Shown here in pieces: positions 41,225-50,392 of a stretch of DNA of 64,000 nucleotides. The translations under genes were made by a program, and so were the position numbers. The DNA comes from JACJYE01 sp964432875. GTDB taxonomy: Bacteria; Bacteroidota; Bacteroidia; Chitinophagales; Saprospiraceae. The first letter of the stretch is position 1, and every line of letters starts with the position of its first letter. Under the pieces are notes generated by a model. It was not told the origin of the DNA, ran no database searches, and saw only the letters and a list, made by a program, of their open reading frames with translations. The DNA lies in NCBI GenBank assembly GCA_964432875.1, contig CAYSPJ010000013.1:1-64000 (forward strand). Direction: 5' to 3'.

Positions 41225-42754
41225 ATGTCCGACAAGAAAATCCGCTCTGCTCTTATTTCCGTTTATCACAAAGACGGCCTGGAGCCCATCGTGCGTGAAT
41301 TACAGCGCCTCGGGGTCAAGATTTATTCCACCGGCGGGACGCAAAGCTTCCTGGAAAGCCTGGGCGCAGAAGTGGAAGCAGTAGAAAACCTCACTTCCTA
41401 CCCATCGATACTGGATGGGCGGGTGAAGACCTTGCACCCCAAAGTATTCGGCGGCATCCTGGCGCGGCGCGAGGCGGGCCACCAGCAGCAATTGCAGCAG
41501 TACGATATCCCGGAAATCGACTTGGTCATCGTGGACCTTTACCCCTTCGAAGAGACCGTGGCCAGCACCGAAGACGAAGCTGCCATCATTGAGAAGATCG
41601 ATATCGGGGGCATCTCCCTGATCCGTGCGGCGGCCAAGAATTTCAATGATGTGGCCGTGGTACCCTCTAAATCAGAGTACGGCCTGTTGTTGCAGCTACT
41701 GCGGGAGAAAGATGGCATGACCAGCCTGGCCGAGCGCAAAGAGCTGGCGCGCCGCGCTTTTCTAGTCTCTTCCCATTATGATACCGCCATTTTCCAATAT
41801 TTCAGCCTGGGGCAGGAAACGGCCGTGGCATTCAAGCATAGCATCCTGCATTCACAAGGGCTGCGCTACGGCGAAAACCCGCACCAGCAAGCCGTTTTCC
41901 ACGGCCAGCTGGAGCGCATGTTCGACCTCATCGGCGGCAAGGAGCTCTCTTACAACAACCTGGTCGATATCGACGCGGCAGTGGGCCTGATGCGGGAGTT
42001 TAAGGGAGCAGCACCTACATTTGCTATACTGAAGCACACCAATTCTTGTGGCATAGCTACCCGGCCGACCTTGCTGGAAGCCTGGCAAGCGGCGCTGGCG
42101 GCCGATAATGTCTCTGCTTTTGGTGGCATCCTCATTGCCAATCGGCCGATTGACCTGGCTACGGCTCAAGAGATCAAGCAGCTGTTTTATGAGGTGCTCA
42201 TCGCGCCCGATTTCGAGGCCGATGCGCTGGAATTGCTCAGCAGCCAGAAAAAGCGTATCCTGCTGCGCATCAAAGGCTGGCATGCCAATCCGCGCAGCTT
42301 TAAAAGCTTGCTCAACGGCGTTATCGAACAAGATGCCGACCTGAAAATCGAAACGGCTCAGGATATGAAAACCGTCACCCAAAAGGTGCCGAGCCAGGAA
42401 GAAATAGAGGATTTGCGCTTCGCCAACATCTGCGCCAAGCACCTCAAGTCCAATACCATCGTGCTGGCCAGGGGGCAGCAGCTCATCGCCATGGGCTGCG
42501 GCCAGACCTCGCGGGTGGATGCGCTCAAGCAAGCCATCCTCAAAGCGCAGGCCTTCGGCTTTAGCTTACAGGGTGCTGTGATGGCCTCCGATGCGTTCTT
42601 CCCCTTTCCCGACTGTGTGGAAATCGCTCACCAAGCAGGCATCACCGCCGTCATCCAACCCGGCGGATCCATCAAAGATCAGGATAGTATCGATTATTGC
42701 GATGCCCATGGGATGGCGATGGTCACAACCGGCACTCGGCATTTCAAGCACTAA
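41225..42754 (+). CDS. purH: Bifunctional AICAR transformylase/IMP cyclohydrolase
   Basis: 509 residues from ATG 41225 (MSDKKIRSALISVYHK, the family's usual N-terminus; an in-frame ATG at 41198 adds nine residues). The N-terminal IMP cyclohydrolase domain has STGGTQSFL and ILDGRVKTLHPKVFGGIL; the C-terminal transformylase has LRYGENPHQQAVF, LKHTNSCGIA and VMASDAFFPFPD. It catalyses the last two steps of purine biosynthesis. coaX follows after 9 bp, so they are probably co-transcribed. Confidence 0.97.
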   Translation: MSDKKIRSALISVYHKDGLEPIVRELQRLGVKIYSTGGTQSFLESLGAEVEAVENLTSYPSILDGRVKTLHPKVFGGILARREAGHQQQLQQYDIPEIDLVIVDLYPFEETVASTEDEAAIIEKIDIGGISLIRAAAKNFNDVAVVPSKSEYGLLLQLLREKDGMTSLAERKELARRAFLVSSHYDTAIFQYFSLGQETAVAFKHSILHSQGLRYGENPHQQAVFHGQLERMFDLIGGKELSYNNLVDIDAAVGLMREFKGAAPTFAILKHTNSCGIATRPTLLEAWQAALAADNVSAFGGILIANRPIDLATAQEIKQLFYEVLIAPDFEADALELLSSQKKRILLRIKGWHANPRSFKSLLNGVIEQDADLKIETAQDMKTVTQKVPSQEEIEDLRFANICAKHLKSNTIVLARGQQLIAMGCGQTSRVDALKQAILKAQAFGFSLQGAVMASDAFFPFPDCVEIAHQAGITAVIQPGGSIKDQDSIDYCDAHGMAMVTTGTRHFKH

Positions 42755-42763
42755 GCCCTGAGG

Positions 42764-43498
42764 ATGAACCTAGCCATTGATATCGGCAATACCCGCACTA
42801 AAATCGGCGTTTTCCAAAACGGGGAGCTGGAGTATGAGCAGGCCTTTGAAAATGGGCCGCAGGATTATTTATTGGAGATAGCAACCAACCATCAGGTTAA
42901 AAATATCATCTTATCTACTGTGGCAAGCGGTTTAAACCACCTGATCCGTCAGGAATTAGAACGTCATTGCTATGTTTTGGAATTGGATGCTGCCACGCCC
43001 TTGCCAATACGCAACCTCTACCAAACACCTGAAACACTGGGGAAAGACCGCCTGGCTGCCATTGTGGGCGCTTATGCCCTCTGGCCCGGTCAGCATTGCC
43101 TGGTAGTCGATGCCGGTACTTGCATCACTTATGACTTCCTGCGGCAGGATGGTGCCTTCCTGGGAGGAAATATCGCCCCGGGCATAGGCCTGCGTTTAAA
43201 AGCAATGCATACCTTTACCGCCCGGCTGCCTCTGGTGCCGCGCGGCGAAGTACTAGAATGGGTGGGCCGCAGTACCGAAGAAGCCCTGCGCAACGGCGCG
43301 CAATTGGGGGCTTTGCTTGAAATTGAAGGCTTCATCCGCTATTGCCAGGGCCAATTTGGAGACATTCGGGTGCTTTTTACGGGGGGAGACGCAGATTTTT
43401 TTGCAAAAAACATGAAAAGCCAGATATTTGTGCATCAAAATTTAGTCCTCCTGGGGCTAAATCAAATTTTAAATCATAATGTCAAGCGTTTGGAGTAG
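42764..43498 (+). CDS. coaX: Type III pantothenate kinase
   Basis: A 244-residue enzyme of the ASKHA fold. MNLAIDIGNTRTKIGVF is the phosphate-binding block with the catalytic-type Asp6, followed by GKDRLAAIVGAY and VVDAGTCITYDFL (Asp about 125). It phosphorylates pantothenate in the first step of coenzyme A synthesis. Its 3' end overlaps the next gene by 20 bp. In Bacteroidota coaX is commonly followed by an outer-membrane protein and a TPR protein, as it is here. Confidence 0.95.
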   Translation: MNLAIDIGNTRTKIGVFQNGELEYEQAFENGPQDYLLEIATNHQVKNIILSTVASGLNHLIRQELERHCYVLELDAATPLPIRNLYQTPETLGKDRLAAIVGAYALWPGQHCLVVDAGTCITYDFLRQDGAFLGGNIAPGIGLRLKAMHTFTARLPLVPRGEVLEWVGRSTEEALRNGAQLGALLEIEGFIRYCQGQFGDIRVLFTGGDADFFAKNMKSQIFVHQNLVLLGLNQILNHNVKRLE

Positions 43499-44831
43499 AT
43501 TGGTTTTAACTGTGGGCTTTGGGCTCAGCGCGTTAGTGTTATGGGCGCAGGCTACGGCCATCAACCCAAAGATCAATTCCCCTTATTCCCGTTATGGGCT
43601 GGGTAACCGCGTCGAGCAATATTACGCGGCGCCGGCGGGCATGGCGGGCATGAGTGCTGCCTTTCACGACCCCTACCACCTGAATATCCTCAACCCGGCT
43701 TCGCTGGCTAGCTTGCAGGCGACTGCCTTTGAAGTGGGCCTAGATGCTCGCTACACTAGCCTCAAATCCCAGGAAGCTTCCGAAGGCATTTGGAGTGGCA
43801 ACCTCAAATATCTGGCTCTGGGCTTTCCCTTGATCAACCCCATCAACGAAGCCCTGGACCTACGCAATTCGCCCTGGCGCTTCGGCATGGCTTTTGCCCT
43901 GCAACCCTTTACGGAAGTAGGCTATAATGTGGAAGTGCCATCCGAACAACCTGGCTTGGGCCTGACCACCAACTATCTGAAGGGCAGTGGTGGTACCTAT
44001 CGCCTCACCTGGAACAACGCCGCCAGCTACAAAGGGCTGTCCGGTGGTTTTACCTTTGGCTACCTCTTTGGGCAACTGTCCAACAACCGCCGGGTAGAAT
44101 TTGATAGCTTGCAGGGGGCCTACATATCTGAATTTCTCGATAAGCTAAACGTCAACGGCTTCTTCTGGCGTTTTGGGCTGCAATACACCTACGATTTCAA
44201 AAAAGCTGACGCCAGCGGAGTGAATAAGGCCATCGGGCAACGGATCATCATCGGTGCGCATGGCAATTCCAGTAGTGGGTTCAATACCAAGTCCAGCCGT
44301 TTTGCCGAGCGCTACAACTTCCAGTACCAAAGCCAGGATACGATACTGGACGGAACGATCGTAGAACAAAAGGGTGCTCTGCCCGCCGCTTTGGCTGTGG
44401 GCATTATTTATGAAAAGATTAACAAGCTGAAATTGGGTGCCGAAATCGAACTCCAATCCTGGGAACAATACTTCAATGAATCCAAACCCGAAGCCCCGCT
44501 ACTCAATACCTGGCGCGCGAGCGTAGGCATGGAAATTATCCCTAACTACCTGTCTTACAATAACTATTTCCAGCGTGCCCGCTATCGATTTGGCGCATTT
44601 TACGGCATGGACCCGCGCAGTATCAATGGGGTTCAGCTCGAGGAATTCGGCCTGACCGCTGGGATAGGCTTCCCGATCGTCATGACGCGGCAGCGGATTT
44701 CGTTCATTAATCTGGCGCTGGAAGCCGGCCGCTTCGGCCTGGCCGATACTTTGCAAGAAAATTACGTCAAAATGACGTTGGGATTTACGCTTAATGATAA
44801 TACTTGGTTTTTCAAACGAAAATTTAACTGA
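43479..44831 (+). CDS. Outer-membrane beta-barrel protein of the coaX cluster (unknown function)
   Basis: The 450-residue precursor has a signal peptide ending at ALVLWAQ (about 23) and alternating aromatic/hydrophobic beta-strand segments to an F-R-K-F-N end typical of barrels. A SPYSRYGLGNRVEQYYAAPAGMAGM-like start followed by FHDPYHLNILNPASLA is characteristic of a FadL-like transporter family of Bacteroidota. The cargo or role is unknown. It is preceded by coaX (20-bp overlap) and followed after 2 bp by the TPR gene, so the three form an operon. Confidence 0.82.
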   Translation: MSSVWSRLVLTVGFGLSALVLWAQATAINPKINSPYSRYGLGNRVEQYYAAPAGMAGMSAAFHDPYHLNILNPASLASLQATAFEVGLDARYTSLKSQEASEGIWSGNLKYLALGFPLINPINEALDLRNSPWRFGMAFALQPFTEVGYNVEVPSEQPGLGLTTNYLKGSGGTYRLTWNNAASYKGLSGGFTFGYLFGQLSNNRRVEFDSLQGAYISEFLDKLNVNGFFWRFGLQYTYDFKKADASGVNKAIGQRIIIGAHGNSSSGFNTKSSRFAERYNFQYQSQDTILDGTIVEQKGALPAALAVGIIYEKINKLKLGAEIELQSWEQYFNESKPEAPLLNTWRASVGMEIIPNYLSYNNYFQRARYRFGAFYGMDPRSINGVQLEEFGLTAGIGFPIVMTRQRISFINLALEAGRFGLADTLQENYVKMTLGFTLNDNTWFFKRKFN

Positions 44832-44833
44832 TC

Positions 44834-46237
44834 ATGAAAGGACTACGCATCTCGCTCCTTGTTTCGGCGCTCATTGGCTGGTTTGCCGCCGCAGCGAGCG
44901 CCCAGTGTGACACATGGAACAACTCTCCCCAGAAGGAGGAAGCTGAAAATGCCCACGTACTCTATCGCGGCGTTGTCAGGGGCAAAGAAGTCGCTGACCT
45001 GCAAAAGCTGGGTAGTGAGGAATTCAAACTGGCTTTTGACAACTGGAAAAGAGCCTATAGTATCGCTCCCGCCGCTGACGGGCAGCGCCCCTCCCACTAC
45101 ACGGATGGCCGTGACTTGCTGAAGGCTAAATACAACCTGAGCACTGATGAAGCGGAGAAAAAAGAATTGGCTGATTTTATACTCCGCCTCTATGATGAAC
45201 AAATCCGTTGCTACCAGAATGAACCCTTTCTCCTGGGGCGCAAAGGCTTCGATATGTTCTACATGCCGGAATACGGCTACCGGGAGGAGACCTTTAAGGT
45301 ATTGAAAGATGCCCTGAACAAAGGGGGCAATGATACGGAATACCTGATTATGGAGCCGCTCTCCCTAATCCTGGTTTACTATTTCACCAACCAGTTAGTA
45401 ACTCAAGCCGAAACGCAGGAATTGTTTTCCAAAATGCAAGAAGTCGTTGACTACAATATTGAGAACAACGAGCGTTTCGGGGCCTATTATCAAGACATGA
45501 AGCTTCGCATGGCCAGCCATTTCAGCTCCATCGAAGACAAGGTGTTCGACTGTGATTATTTTAAAAATAAGCTCCTGCCGGAATACCAGGCCAACCCCAA
45601 TGACCTCAAAATCGTACAATATACCTATGTGAAGCTCCGCCAGCAAGGTTGCGATTCTACTGATGTCGTCATGGTTGAGCTGCGGGATAAGTACGAACTC
45701 CTCGCCAAATCGATTAACGACTCTTTGGAGGTGGTGCGCCGCCAGCAAAACCCTTGCTACGATGCTTCTCAACTACAGCAGGAAGGCAGCTACTCTCGTG
45801 CTTTGTCTCGTTATGAGGAGTGCCTGCAGCAAACCGATGACGCGGAGTCCAAGGCGCAGGTTTATTACAGCATCGCCTCGATCCGCCTATACCGGCTCAA
45901 CCAGGAGAGTGCGGCTGTTTCCGCTGCCCGCCAGGCCGCTGCTTTAAAGTCGGGCTGGGGCCGCCCTTATATTATCATCGGCGACGCCTACGCCCGTATG
46001 GGCCGTAGCTGCGACGATTGGAATTCTCGTCTGGCTGTCCTGGCGGCAATGGACAAATACAGTTTAGCCCGCTCGATTGACTCGGAAACCGCAGAGGACG
46101 CCAACCGCCGTTTAGCTCAATATCGCGATGCTATGCCCGATCGTGAGCAGGGGTTCATGCGCGGCATCCAGGAAGGTCAGAGCGTGACCGTCGGCTGCGG
46201 CATCAATGAAACAGTGAAAGTGCGCTACAAGCAATAA
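44834..46237 (+). CDS. Secreted TPR-containing protein of the coaX cluster
   Basis: A 467-residue precursor with signal peptide (1-23) and mostly helical sequence. TPR-like repeats occur at about 25-70 and 310-405 (for example CYDASQLQQEGSYSRALSRY and AQVYYSIASIRLYRLNQES). The conserved Cys residues near 160 and 330 suggest disulphides outside the cytoplasm. It follows the barrel protein after 2 bp and probably works with it at the outer membrane (inference). A terminator lies 45 bp downstream. Confidence 0.82.
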   Translation: MKGLRISLLVSALIGWFAAAASAQCDTWNNSPQKEEAENAHVLYRGVVRGKEVADLQKLGSEEFKLAFDNWKRAYSIAPAADGQRPSHYTDGRDLLKAKYNLSTDEAEKKELADFILRLYDEQIRCYQNEPFLLGRKGFDMFYMPEYGYREETFKVLKDALNKGGNDTEYLIMEPLSLILVYYFTNQLVTQAETQELFSKMQEVVDYNIENNERFGAYYQDMKLRMASHFSSIEDKVFDCDYFKNKLLPEYQANPNDLKIVQYTYVKLRQQGCDSTDVVMVELRDKYELLAKSINDSLEVVRRQQNPCYDASQLQQEGSYSRALSRYEECLQQTDDAESKAQVYYSIASIRLYRLNQESAAVSAARQAAALKSGWGRPYIIIGDAYARMGRSCDDWNSRLAVLAAMDKYSLARSIDSETAEDANRRLAQYRDAMPDREQGFMRGIQEGQSVTVGCGINETVKVRYKQ

Positions 46238-46281
46238 GCTGCTTTTCGCTGCCGGATGGCTGCTTATCGGCGATTCCGGCT

Positions 46282-46319
46282 AAAAGCCAGTGCGGAGGAG
46301 ATACCTCGCACTGGCTTTT
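46282..46319 (+). terminator. Terminator after the coaX-OMP-TPR operon
   Basis: AAAAGCCAGTGCG (46282-46294) pairs with CGCACTGGCTTTT (46307-46319) with a short inner AGG/CCT stem. The 3' arm ends in TTTT. It also fits as a terminator for the convergent ACMSD gene. Confidence 0.7.
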
Positions 46320-46430
46320 CCTTTGTTGGTAAAAGGGGCCGCCGGGGGGCTTTCTTCGGGGCTGGAAATGGCTGTGGCACAGGCTGGACGCTCTTGTACA
46401 ATCATTTGGGAGGTGAAAAACACCCACACA

Positions 46431-46534
46431 CTTTCGGGAAGTTTCGGACTTCCCGAAAGGTGTCGGAGACGGCTATAACGGGATTGCCATCACCCAACCC
46501 AGGGTGGGGGTCATCAATTCGGACTTCCCGAAAG
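46431..46534. repeat. Palindrome plus extra copy of its right arm
   Basis: CTTTCGGGAAGT (46431-46442) pairs exactly with ACTTCCCGAAAG (46448-46459) around TTCGG. The 17-mer TTCGGACTTCCCGAAAG (46443-46459) recurs at 46518-46534. No gene is seen here; it lies between the TPR and ACMSD genes. Confidence 0.65.
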
Positions 46535-46571
46535 TTGGCAAAGACGACAATAATCCGCCCCTCATTAATTG

Positions 46572-47594
46572 TCAAAACCTGCCAGCAGGAAGGAATAGCG
46601 CTTTATCCAACTGCAGCCAGTCCAGCGTATTGTCGGCGAAAATTTTTCCGACAGTGTCCGGCGGCAGCCCCATCTCCTGGATGAAAGCGCCGATTTCTAA
46701 ATCGCCCAGCGGGAAGGGGTAATCAGAGCCCAGGCACACACGGTTTTCTCCGGCCGTTTCCAATACGTACTCCAGCATGCGTGCATCATGCGTGATACAG
46801 TCCACCCAGAATTTGCCGAGGTAGCTCCTGGGATTGATCGGGTTATCCTCGGCCACCAGATCGGGGCGGCAGTTGAAGCCATGCTCGATGCGGCCGATGG
46901 TGGGAAAAAATGAGCCGCCGGCGTGGGCAAAGCAAACCCGCAAATCAGGCAGGCGCTCTAAGACGCCGCCGAAAATCATCGAACAAATGGCTCGCGATGT
47001 TTCCGCCGGCATGCCCACCAGCCAGGGCAACCAGTACTTGCGCATGGAGTTGAAGCCCATCATCTCCCAGGGATGTACAAAGAGGGCCATGCCAAGCTCT
47101 TGGCAGGCTTCAAAGATGGGGAAAAACCCCGGCTCGTTCAGGTTCCTGTCGTTGATATTGGAGCCGATTTGTATGCCCACGAGCCCGATTTCCTTACAGC
47201 GCTCCAGCTCGCTGATGGCCAGCCGGGCATCCTGCATGGGCAGGGTGCCCAGGCCGATGTAATGGCGCGGGTGGCTCTGGACGAGCGCGGCGATATCATC
47301 GTTGAGGAAGCGGGCTAACTCAAGCCCATCAGCCGGTTTGGCCCAGTAGGAAAATAGCACTGGTATGGTGCAAACAACCTGCACCTGGGTATGGTGCAGA
47401 GCATACTCCTCGATGCGTTCCTGTGGGTCCCAGCAGTTGGAGCAAATTTCCCGGAAAAATTCGTTGCCCTTCATCATCTTGGCGCGCCCGGGCTGGTGGT
47501 GCTCCAGGTGGATGAAATCTCCATAGCCAAACTTCTCAGCAAAGCGCGGCAAGCGCTCCGGGATGATGTGGGTGTGCATGTCAATCTTCAGCAT
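46572..47594 (-). CDS. 2-amino-3-carboxymuconate-6-semialdehyde decarboxylase (ACMSD)
   Basis: The 340-residue amidohydrolase matches ACMSD closely over its length: metal ligands HTH at residues 7-9, the LHHTQVQVVCTIPVLFSYWAKP block, LFVHPWEMMGFN, KYWLPWLVGMPAETSRAICSM-like segment, CFAHAGG and GSDYPFPLGDLE. The enzyme removes CO2 from ACMS in the kynurenine pathway, drawing flux away from quinolinate/NAD. No other kynurenine gene is in the window. A promoter is visible upstream (47625-47655). Confidence 0.93.
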   Translation of the reverse strand: MLKIDMHTHIIPERLPRFAEKFGYGDFIHLEHHQPGRAKMMKGNEFFREICSNCWDPQERIEEYALHHTQVQVVCTIPVLFSYWAKPADGLELARFLNDDIAALVQSHPRHYIGLGTLPMQDARLAISELERCKEIGLVGIQIGSNINDRNLNEPGFFPIFEACQELGMALFVHPWEMMGFNSMRKYWLPWLVGMPAETSRAICSMIFGGVLERLPDLRVCFAHAGGSFFPTIGRIEHGFNCRPDLVAEDNPINPRSYLGKFWVDCITHDARMLEYVLETAGENRVCLGSDYPFPLGDLEIGAFIQEMGLPPDTVGKIFADNTLDWLQLDKALFLPAGRF

Positions 47595-47624
47595 GGCTTT
47601 GATTTGGTTGGTGCGTCAAAGGCG

Positions 47625-47655
47625 TGAAGATAGGAGATTGCTTTGAGGTGTGCAA
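47625..47655 (-). promoter_or_regulatory. Promoter of the ACMSD gene
   Basis: On the minus strand TTG (47655-47653) and TATCTTCA (47632-47625) are 20 bp apart, one mismatch from the Bacteroidota pattern. The leader would be about 25 nt. Confidence 0.4.
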
Positions 47656-47722
47656 CTGCCAGCTCAGCGCAGCGGCGAGTTAGCATCAACACCCGCTCAA
47701 AGTCCCCGCTGAACCGGTCTGC

Positions 47723-49498
47723 TTATTGTTTCACCCACTTGCCCGACCAAGTATGCTTACCCGCGGTAAGGCGATAGGCATAAACTCCCCTGGGCCAAGC
47801 TCCCAAGTGGATGTTTTCCGAATTTTGGCCTGTCGGCCAATCAGATTGGTAAAGCAGCTGGCCAGAAATGGAAAATATTTGCAGGCGTGCAGCCTGTTCC
47901 AGCCCCTCGGCAATGAAGGTCACCTGCGTTTTTGCCGGGGAGGGGAATACGCTGACGCGGGTGCCCGCTTCAGCCTGGCTGCCGACATCACTGATGGCCA
48001 GGGCTGCCTCGACGGCGGCCAGGGCATCCACCCGGCCAAAGCCATAGGCGGCGTTGGGCACTTCCAGGCCAGAGAAAGCGCCGCAATCCTGAGGGCTGAG
48101 CATCGGCAGCGCCGTCTGCTCGATGATATCCTCAATCAGCTCCACTTGGCCGGACAGGGCGGGGTTGGCAGAGATGACCAGCGCGACTAGCCCGGCTACA
48201 TGCGGCCCGGCCATGCTAGTACCCGAAAAGTTGGCAAACCCTCCATTGCGGATCGCTGAACGCACCCCTACGCCTGGCGCAGCCACATTGGGCTTGAGCC
48301 GGTCGCTGCCATCAACCAGTACGGGGCCGCGGCTGCTAAAGTTGGCGATGGTGTCGGTTTGCCGGGTAGCGCCAACCGAAAAGCTGTTTTCGAAAATGGC
48401 CGCTGGCGTATTGACCGTCGAGCAGTTGCTGCCGCCATTGCCCGCGGAAACGACCACGACTACGCCCGCTGCCTTGAGGTTGTCAACGGCCATCTGCATC
48501 AATGCAAAGTTCGACGGGTTGCAGCCTTCCATCATGGGGCAGCTCCAGGAATTATTGATGACGTGGGGGGCCATGCCGGGGTCGGGGTTGGCGCCACTCA
48601 GGTCGGTAGGGGCCAGAAACCATTCAAAGCATTCCGTATAAGTTGCCGGAGAGCCGTAGCCGCGCTCCATGTTGCGGCATGCAATCCAGCGCGCGCCCGG
48701 CGCGACGCCGATTTTGGTGCCCAGATCGCTCTCATCGCCTACCATAGTGCCCATGGTGTGGGTGCCGTGGTTGTGGTCGTCACAAGGTATGGGGCTATCC
48801 AGCCCGCAGGGGTTCAGGCTAGGGCTGATGACGGAGTCGTTGTGCAGGGGGCTGATTTCATGGATGGCATCGTGCCAGTTGTAGTGGTGGTCGGCGCTAC
48901 TACCATCCCAGCCGCGGTAACGGTTTTTGATCGCGGGGTGCTCCCATTCAAACCCTGTGTCTTGGCCGCCGATGACGACGCTCTGGCCGGTATAGCCCAT
49001 GGCCCAAACTTGATTGGCCTTGATGCGCTCGACGCCCCATTCCAGGCCCTCACGCAGCCCGATGGCCTGCGTTTCGCCAGGTAGGGGCTCGTCCAGTTTG
49101 ATGCTAGGGTTGTCTTGGATTTGTGCCACGGCCTCCAGTTCCGCCAGGCGGCGGATGAGGGCCTGCCCACCCTTAGCCTGAACCATGTTGACGACGTAAA
49201 AAGCCCGGTAGGGCGCCTTTTCCCGCTGCAGCAGCGCAATGACCGGCGGCTGGGACTGGCGGGCAGTTTCCTGCAGGCGGGCGAAGACATACTGCCCTTT
49301 CTCCTCCTTGGTGCGGAGCTGGCGGCTACCGCTCACATCGGCTTGTGCTCGTAGCAAGATGAGAAAGCTCGCTTGGCCGCCACCAGCGGTTTTTTCCAGC
49401 AGAGTAGCATCAACTTTTTGTTTCCAGGCTTCACTATCGTGGTTTTTCCAGGACAGGAGCGGCAAAAATAATAGTGCAGCCAATAGAATATTTTTCAT
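47723..49498 (-). CDS. Subtilisin-family (S8) serine protease with T9SS sorting domain
   Basis: A 591-residue precursor with signal peptide (1-20), a propeptide-like region (to about 165), and an S8 domain with catalytic Asp in VVIGGQDTGFEWEHP, His in DHNHGTHTMGTMVG and Ser in FSGTSMAGPHVAG. The C-terminal 75 residues (VSVFPSPAKTQVTFIAEGL to GKWVKQ) are a T9SS type A sorting domain. It is thus secreted across the outer membrane and likely attached to the surface or released. It probably works as an extracellular protease. Confidence 0.93.
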   Translation of the reverse strand: MKNILLAALLFLPLLSWKNHDSEAWKQKVDATLLEKTAGGGQASFLILLRAQADVSGSRQLRTKEEKGQYVFARLQETARQSQPPVIALLQREKAPYRAFYVVNMVQAKGGQALIRRLAELEAVAQIQDNPSIKLDEPLPGETQAIGLREGLEWGVERIKANQVWAMGYTGQSVVIGGQDTGFEWEHPAIKNRYRGWDGSSADHHYNWHDAIHEISPLHNDSVISPSLNPCGLDSPIPCDDHNHGTHTMGTMVGDESDLGTKIGVAPGARWIACRNMERGYGSPATYTECFEWFLAPTDLSGANPDPGMAPHVINNSWSCPMMEGCNPSNFALMQMAVDNLKAAGVVVVVSAGNGGSNCSTVNTPAAIFENSFSVGATRQTDTIANFSSRGPVLVDGSDRLKPNVAAPGVGVRSAIRNGGFANFSGTSMAGPHVAGLVALVISANPALSGQVELIEDIIEQTALPMLSPQDCGAFSGLEVPNAAYGFGRVDALAAVEAALAISDVGSQAEAGTRVSVFPSPAKTQVTFIAEGLEQAARLQIFSISGQLLYQSDWPTGQNSENIHLGAWPRGVYAYRLTAGKHTWSGKWVKQ

Positions 49499-49844
49499 GC
49501 TTTTTTCCGGCCAATTTAAGCTTAATCTGCAGGTAAGCTGGGGCGAAAGCCCTCTTGCTTTCGCTATTTTCAGCTAAATTGCATTTTTTTGACCTGGATA
49601 GGCAGCTATTCTGCCTGGAGCAGCATCCATTAACAGGAGGAGCAAGGCATCAACTTCAAAGTGTGCCCTGGGTTTATCGCGCGGTCATGCAGCAAGCCGA
49701 AAAGAGCGGCTAAAAAGTTGTTTATTGCTTTTAAAACTGATTATCAGCAAGTTTAATGAAAAAATAAAGCCAAAACATTTGGCATTATCTGGAAAAGCTT
49801 TAATTTTATACGCTTTGATTAAGATGGCCTAAAAACAGAGCGCT
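49499..49844. other. Divergent spacer between the protease and the GNAT gene
   Basis: The 346-bp spacer is AT-rich and without an ORF. A GGGCGAAAGCCC hairpin is near 49540. A TACGCTTTG sequence close to 49815 resembles a -7 box with one extra base; I do not claim it as a promoter. Confidence 0.4.
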
Positions 49845-50306
49845 ATGCCATACCAACTTACGCTTTACGACGCCTTCTCGGGTATCTCCCAGCAGGAGAA
49901 GATAAAAGTCGTACATTTTTTGTGCGGCCAAAGTAGTAATGTCAACCGGCAAAATGTGCTGGAGGCAGTTGAATACGCCCTGAAGCTAAAACCATCTTTT
50001 GGCGGCTTCGTGCTGGCCGCCAGAAAAGAGGACCAACTCGCCGGCGTCATCGTGGCCAACCGCACGGGCATGGAAGGATATAGCCCTAAACATATTTTCG
50101 TCTTCGTGGCCTTAGACAAAGCCCTGGAGCAAGAAGAAGCACTGGTCAAGTGCCTCTTGCAGAAAGCCCTCCACTATGCCGATGGCGATGTGGCTATGCA
50201 CGTAGAACCGGACCACCCCGCCCTCCAGCTTTATCAAAAACTTGGGTTCCAGGCCCAATACCTGGAGCTGCGCTTCCCCCAGAAACCATCCCCCGCAGTT
50301 GCCTGA
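49845..50306 (+). CDS. GNAT-family N-acetyltransferase
   Basis: A 153-residue protein with the GNAT layout: N-terminal helices, then beta strands with GGFVLAARKEDQLAGVIVANRTG, KHIFVFVALDKALEQEEALV and a C-terminal HPALQLYQKLGFQAQYLELRFP, the last being the family's final strand-helix-strand segment. It would transfer an acetyl group from acetyl-CoA to a substrate not identifiable here. It is cytoplasmic and stands 87 bp upstream of the glycosylase gene. Confidence 0.87.
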   Translation: MPYQLTLYDAFSGISQQEKIKVVHFLCGQSSNVNRQNVLEAVEYALKLKPSFGGFVLAARKEDQLAGVIVANRTGMEGYSPKHIFVFVALDKALEQEEALVKCLLQKALHYADGDVAMHVEPDHPALQLYQKLGFQAQYLELRFPQKPSPAVA

Positions 50307-50392
50307 TCGCCCCTTCTGGCCGCCTCCACTAGGAGCTTGAAAAGCCTTCCACTATATTCCCAGACCTATCGTAATTTCCTTATATTTACCGG

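Noticed and set aside
50381..50388. TATATTTA as a promoter of the glycosylase gene
   Set aside because: It lies four bases upstream of the ATG, leaving no leader; probably chance in an AT-rich spacer.
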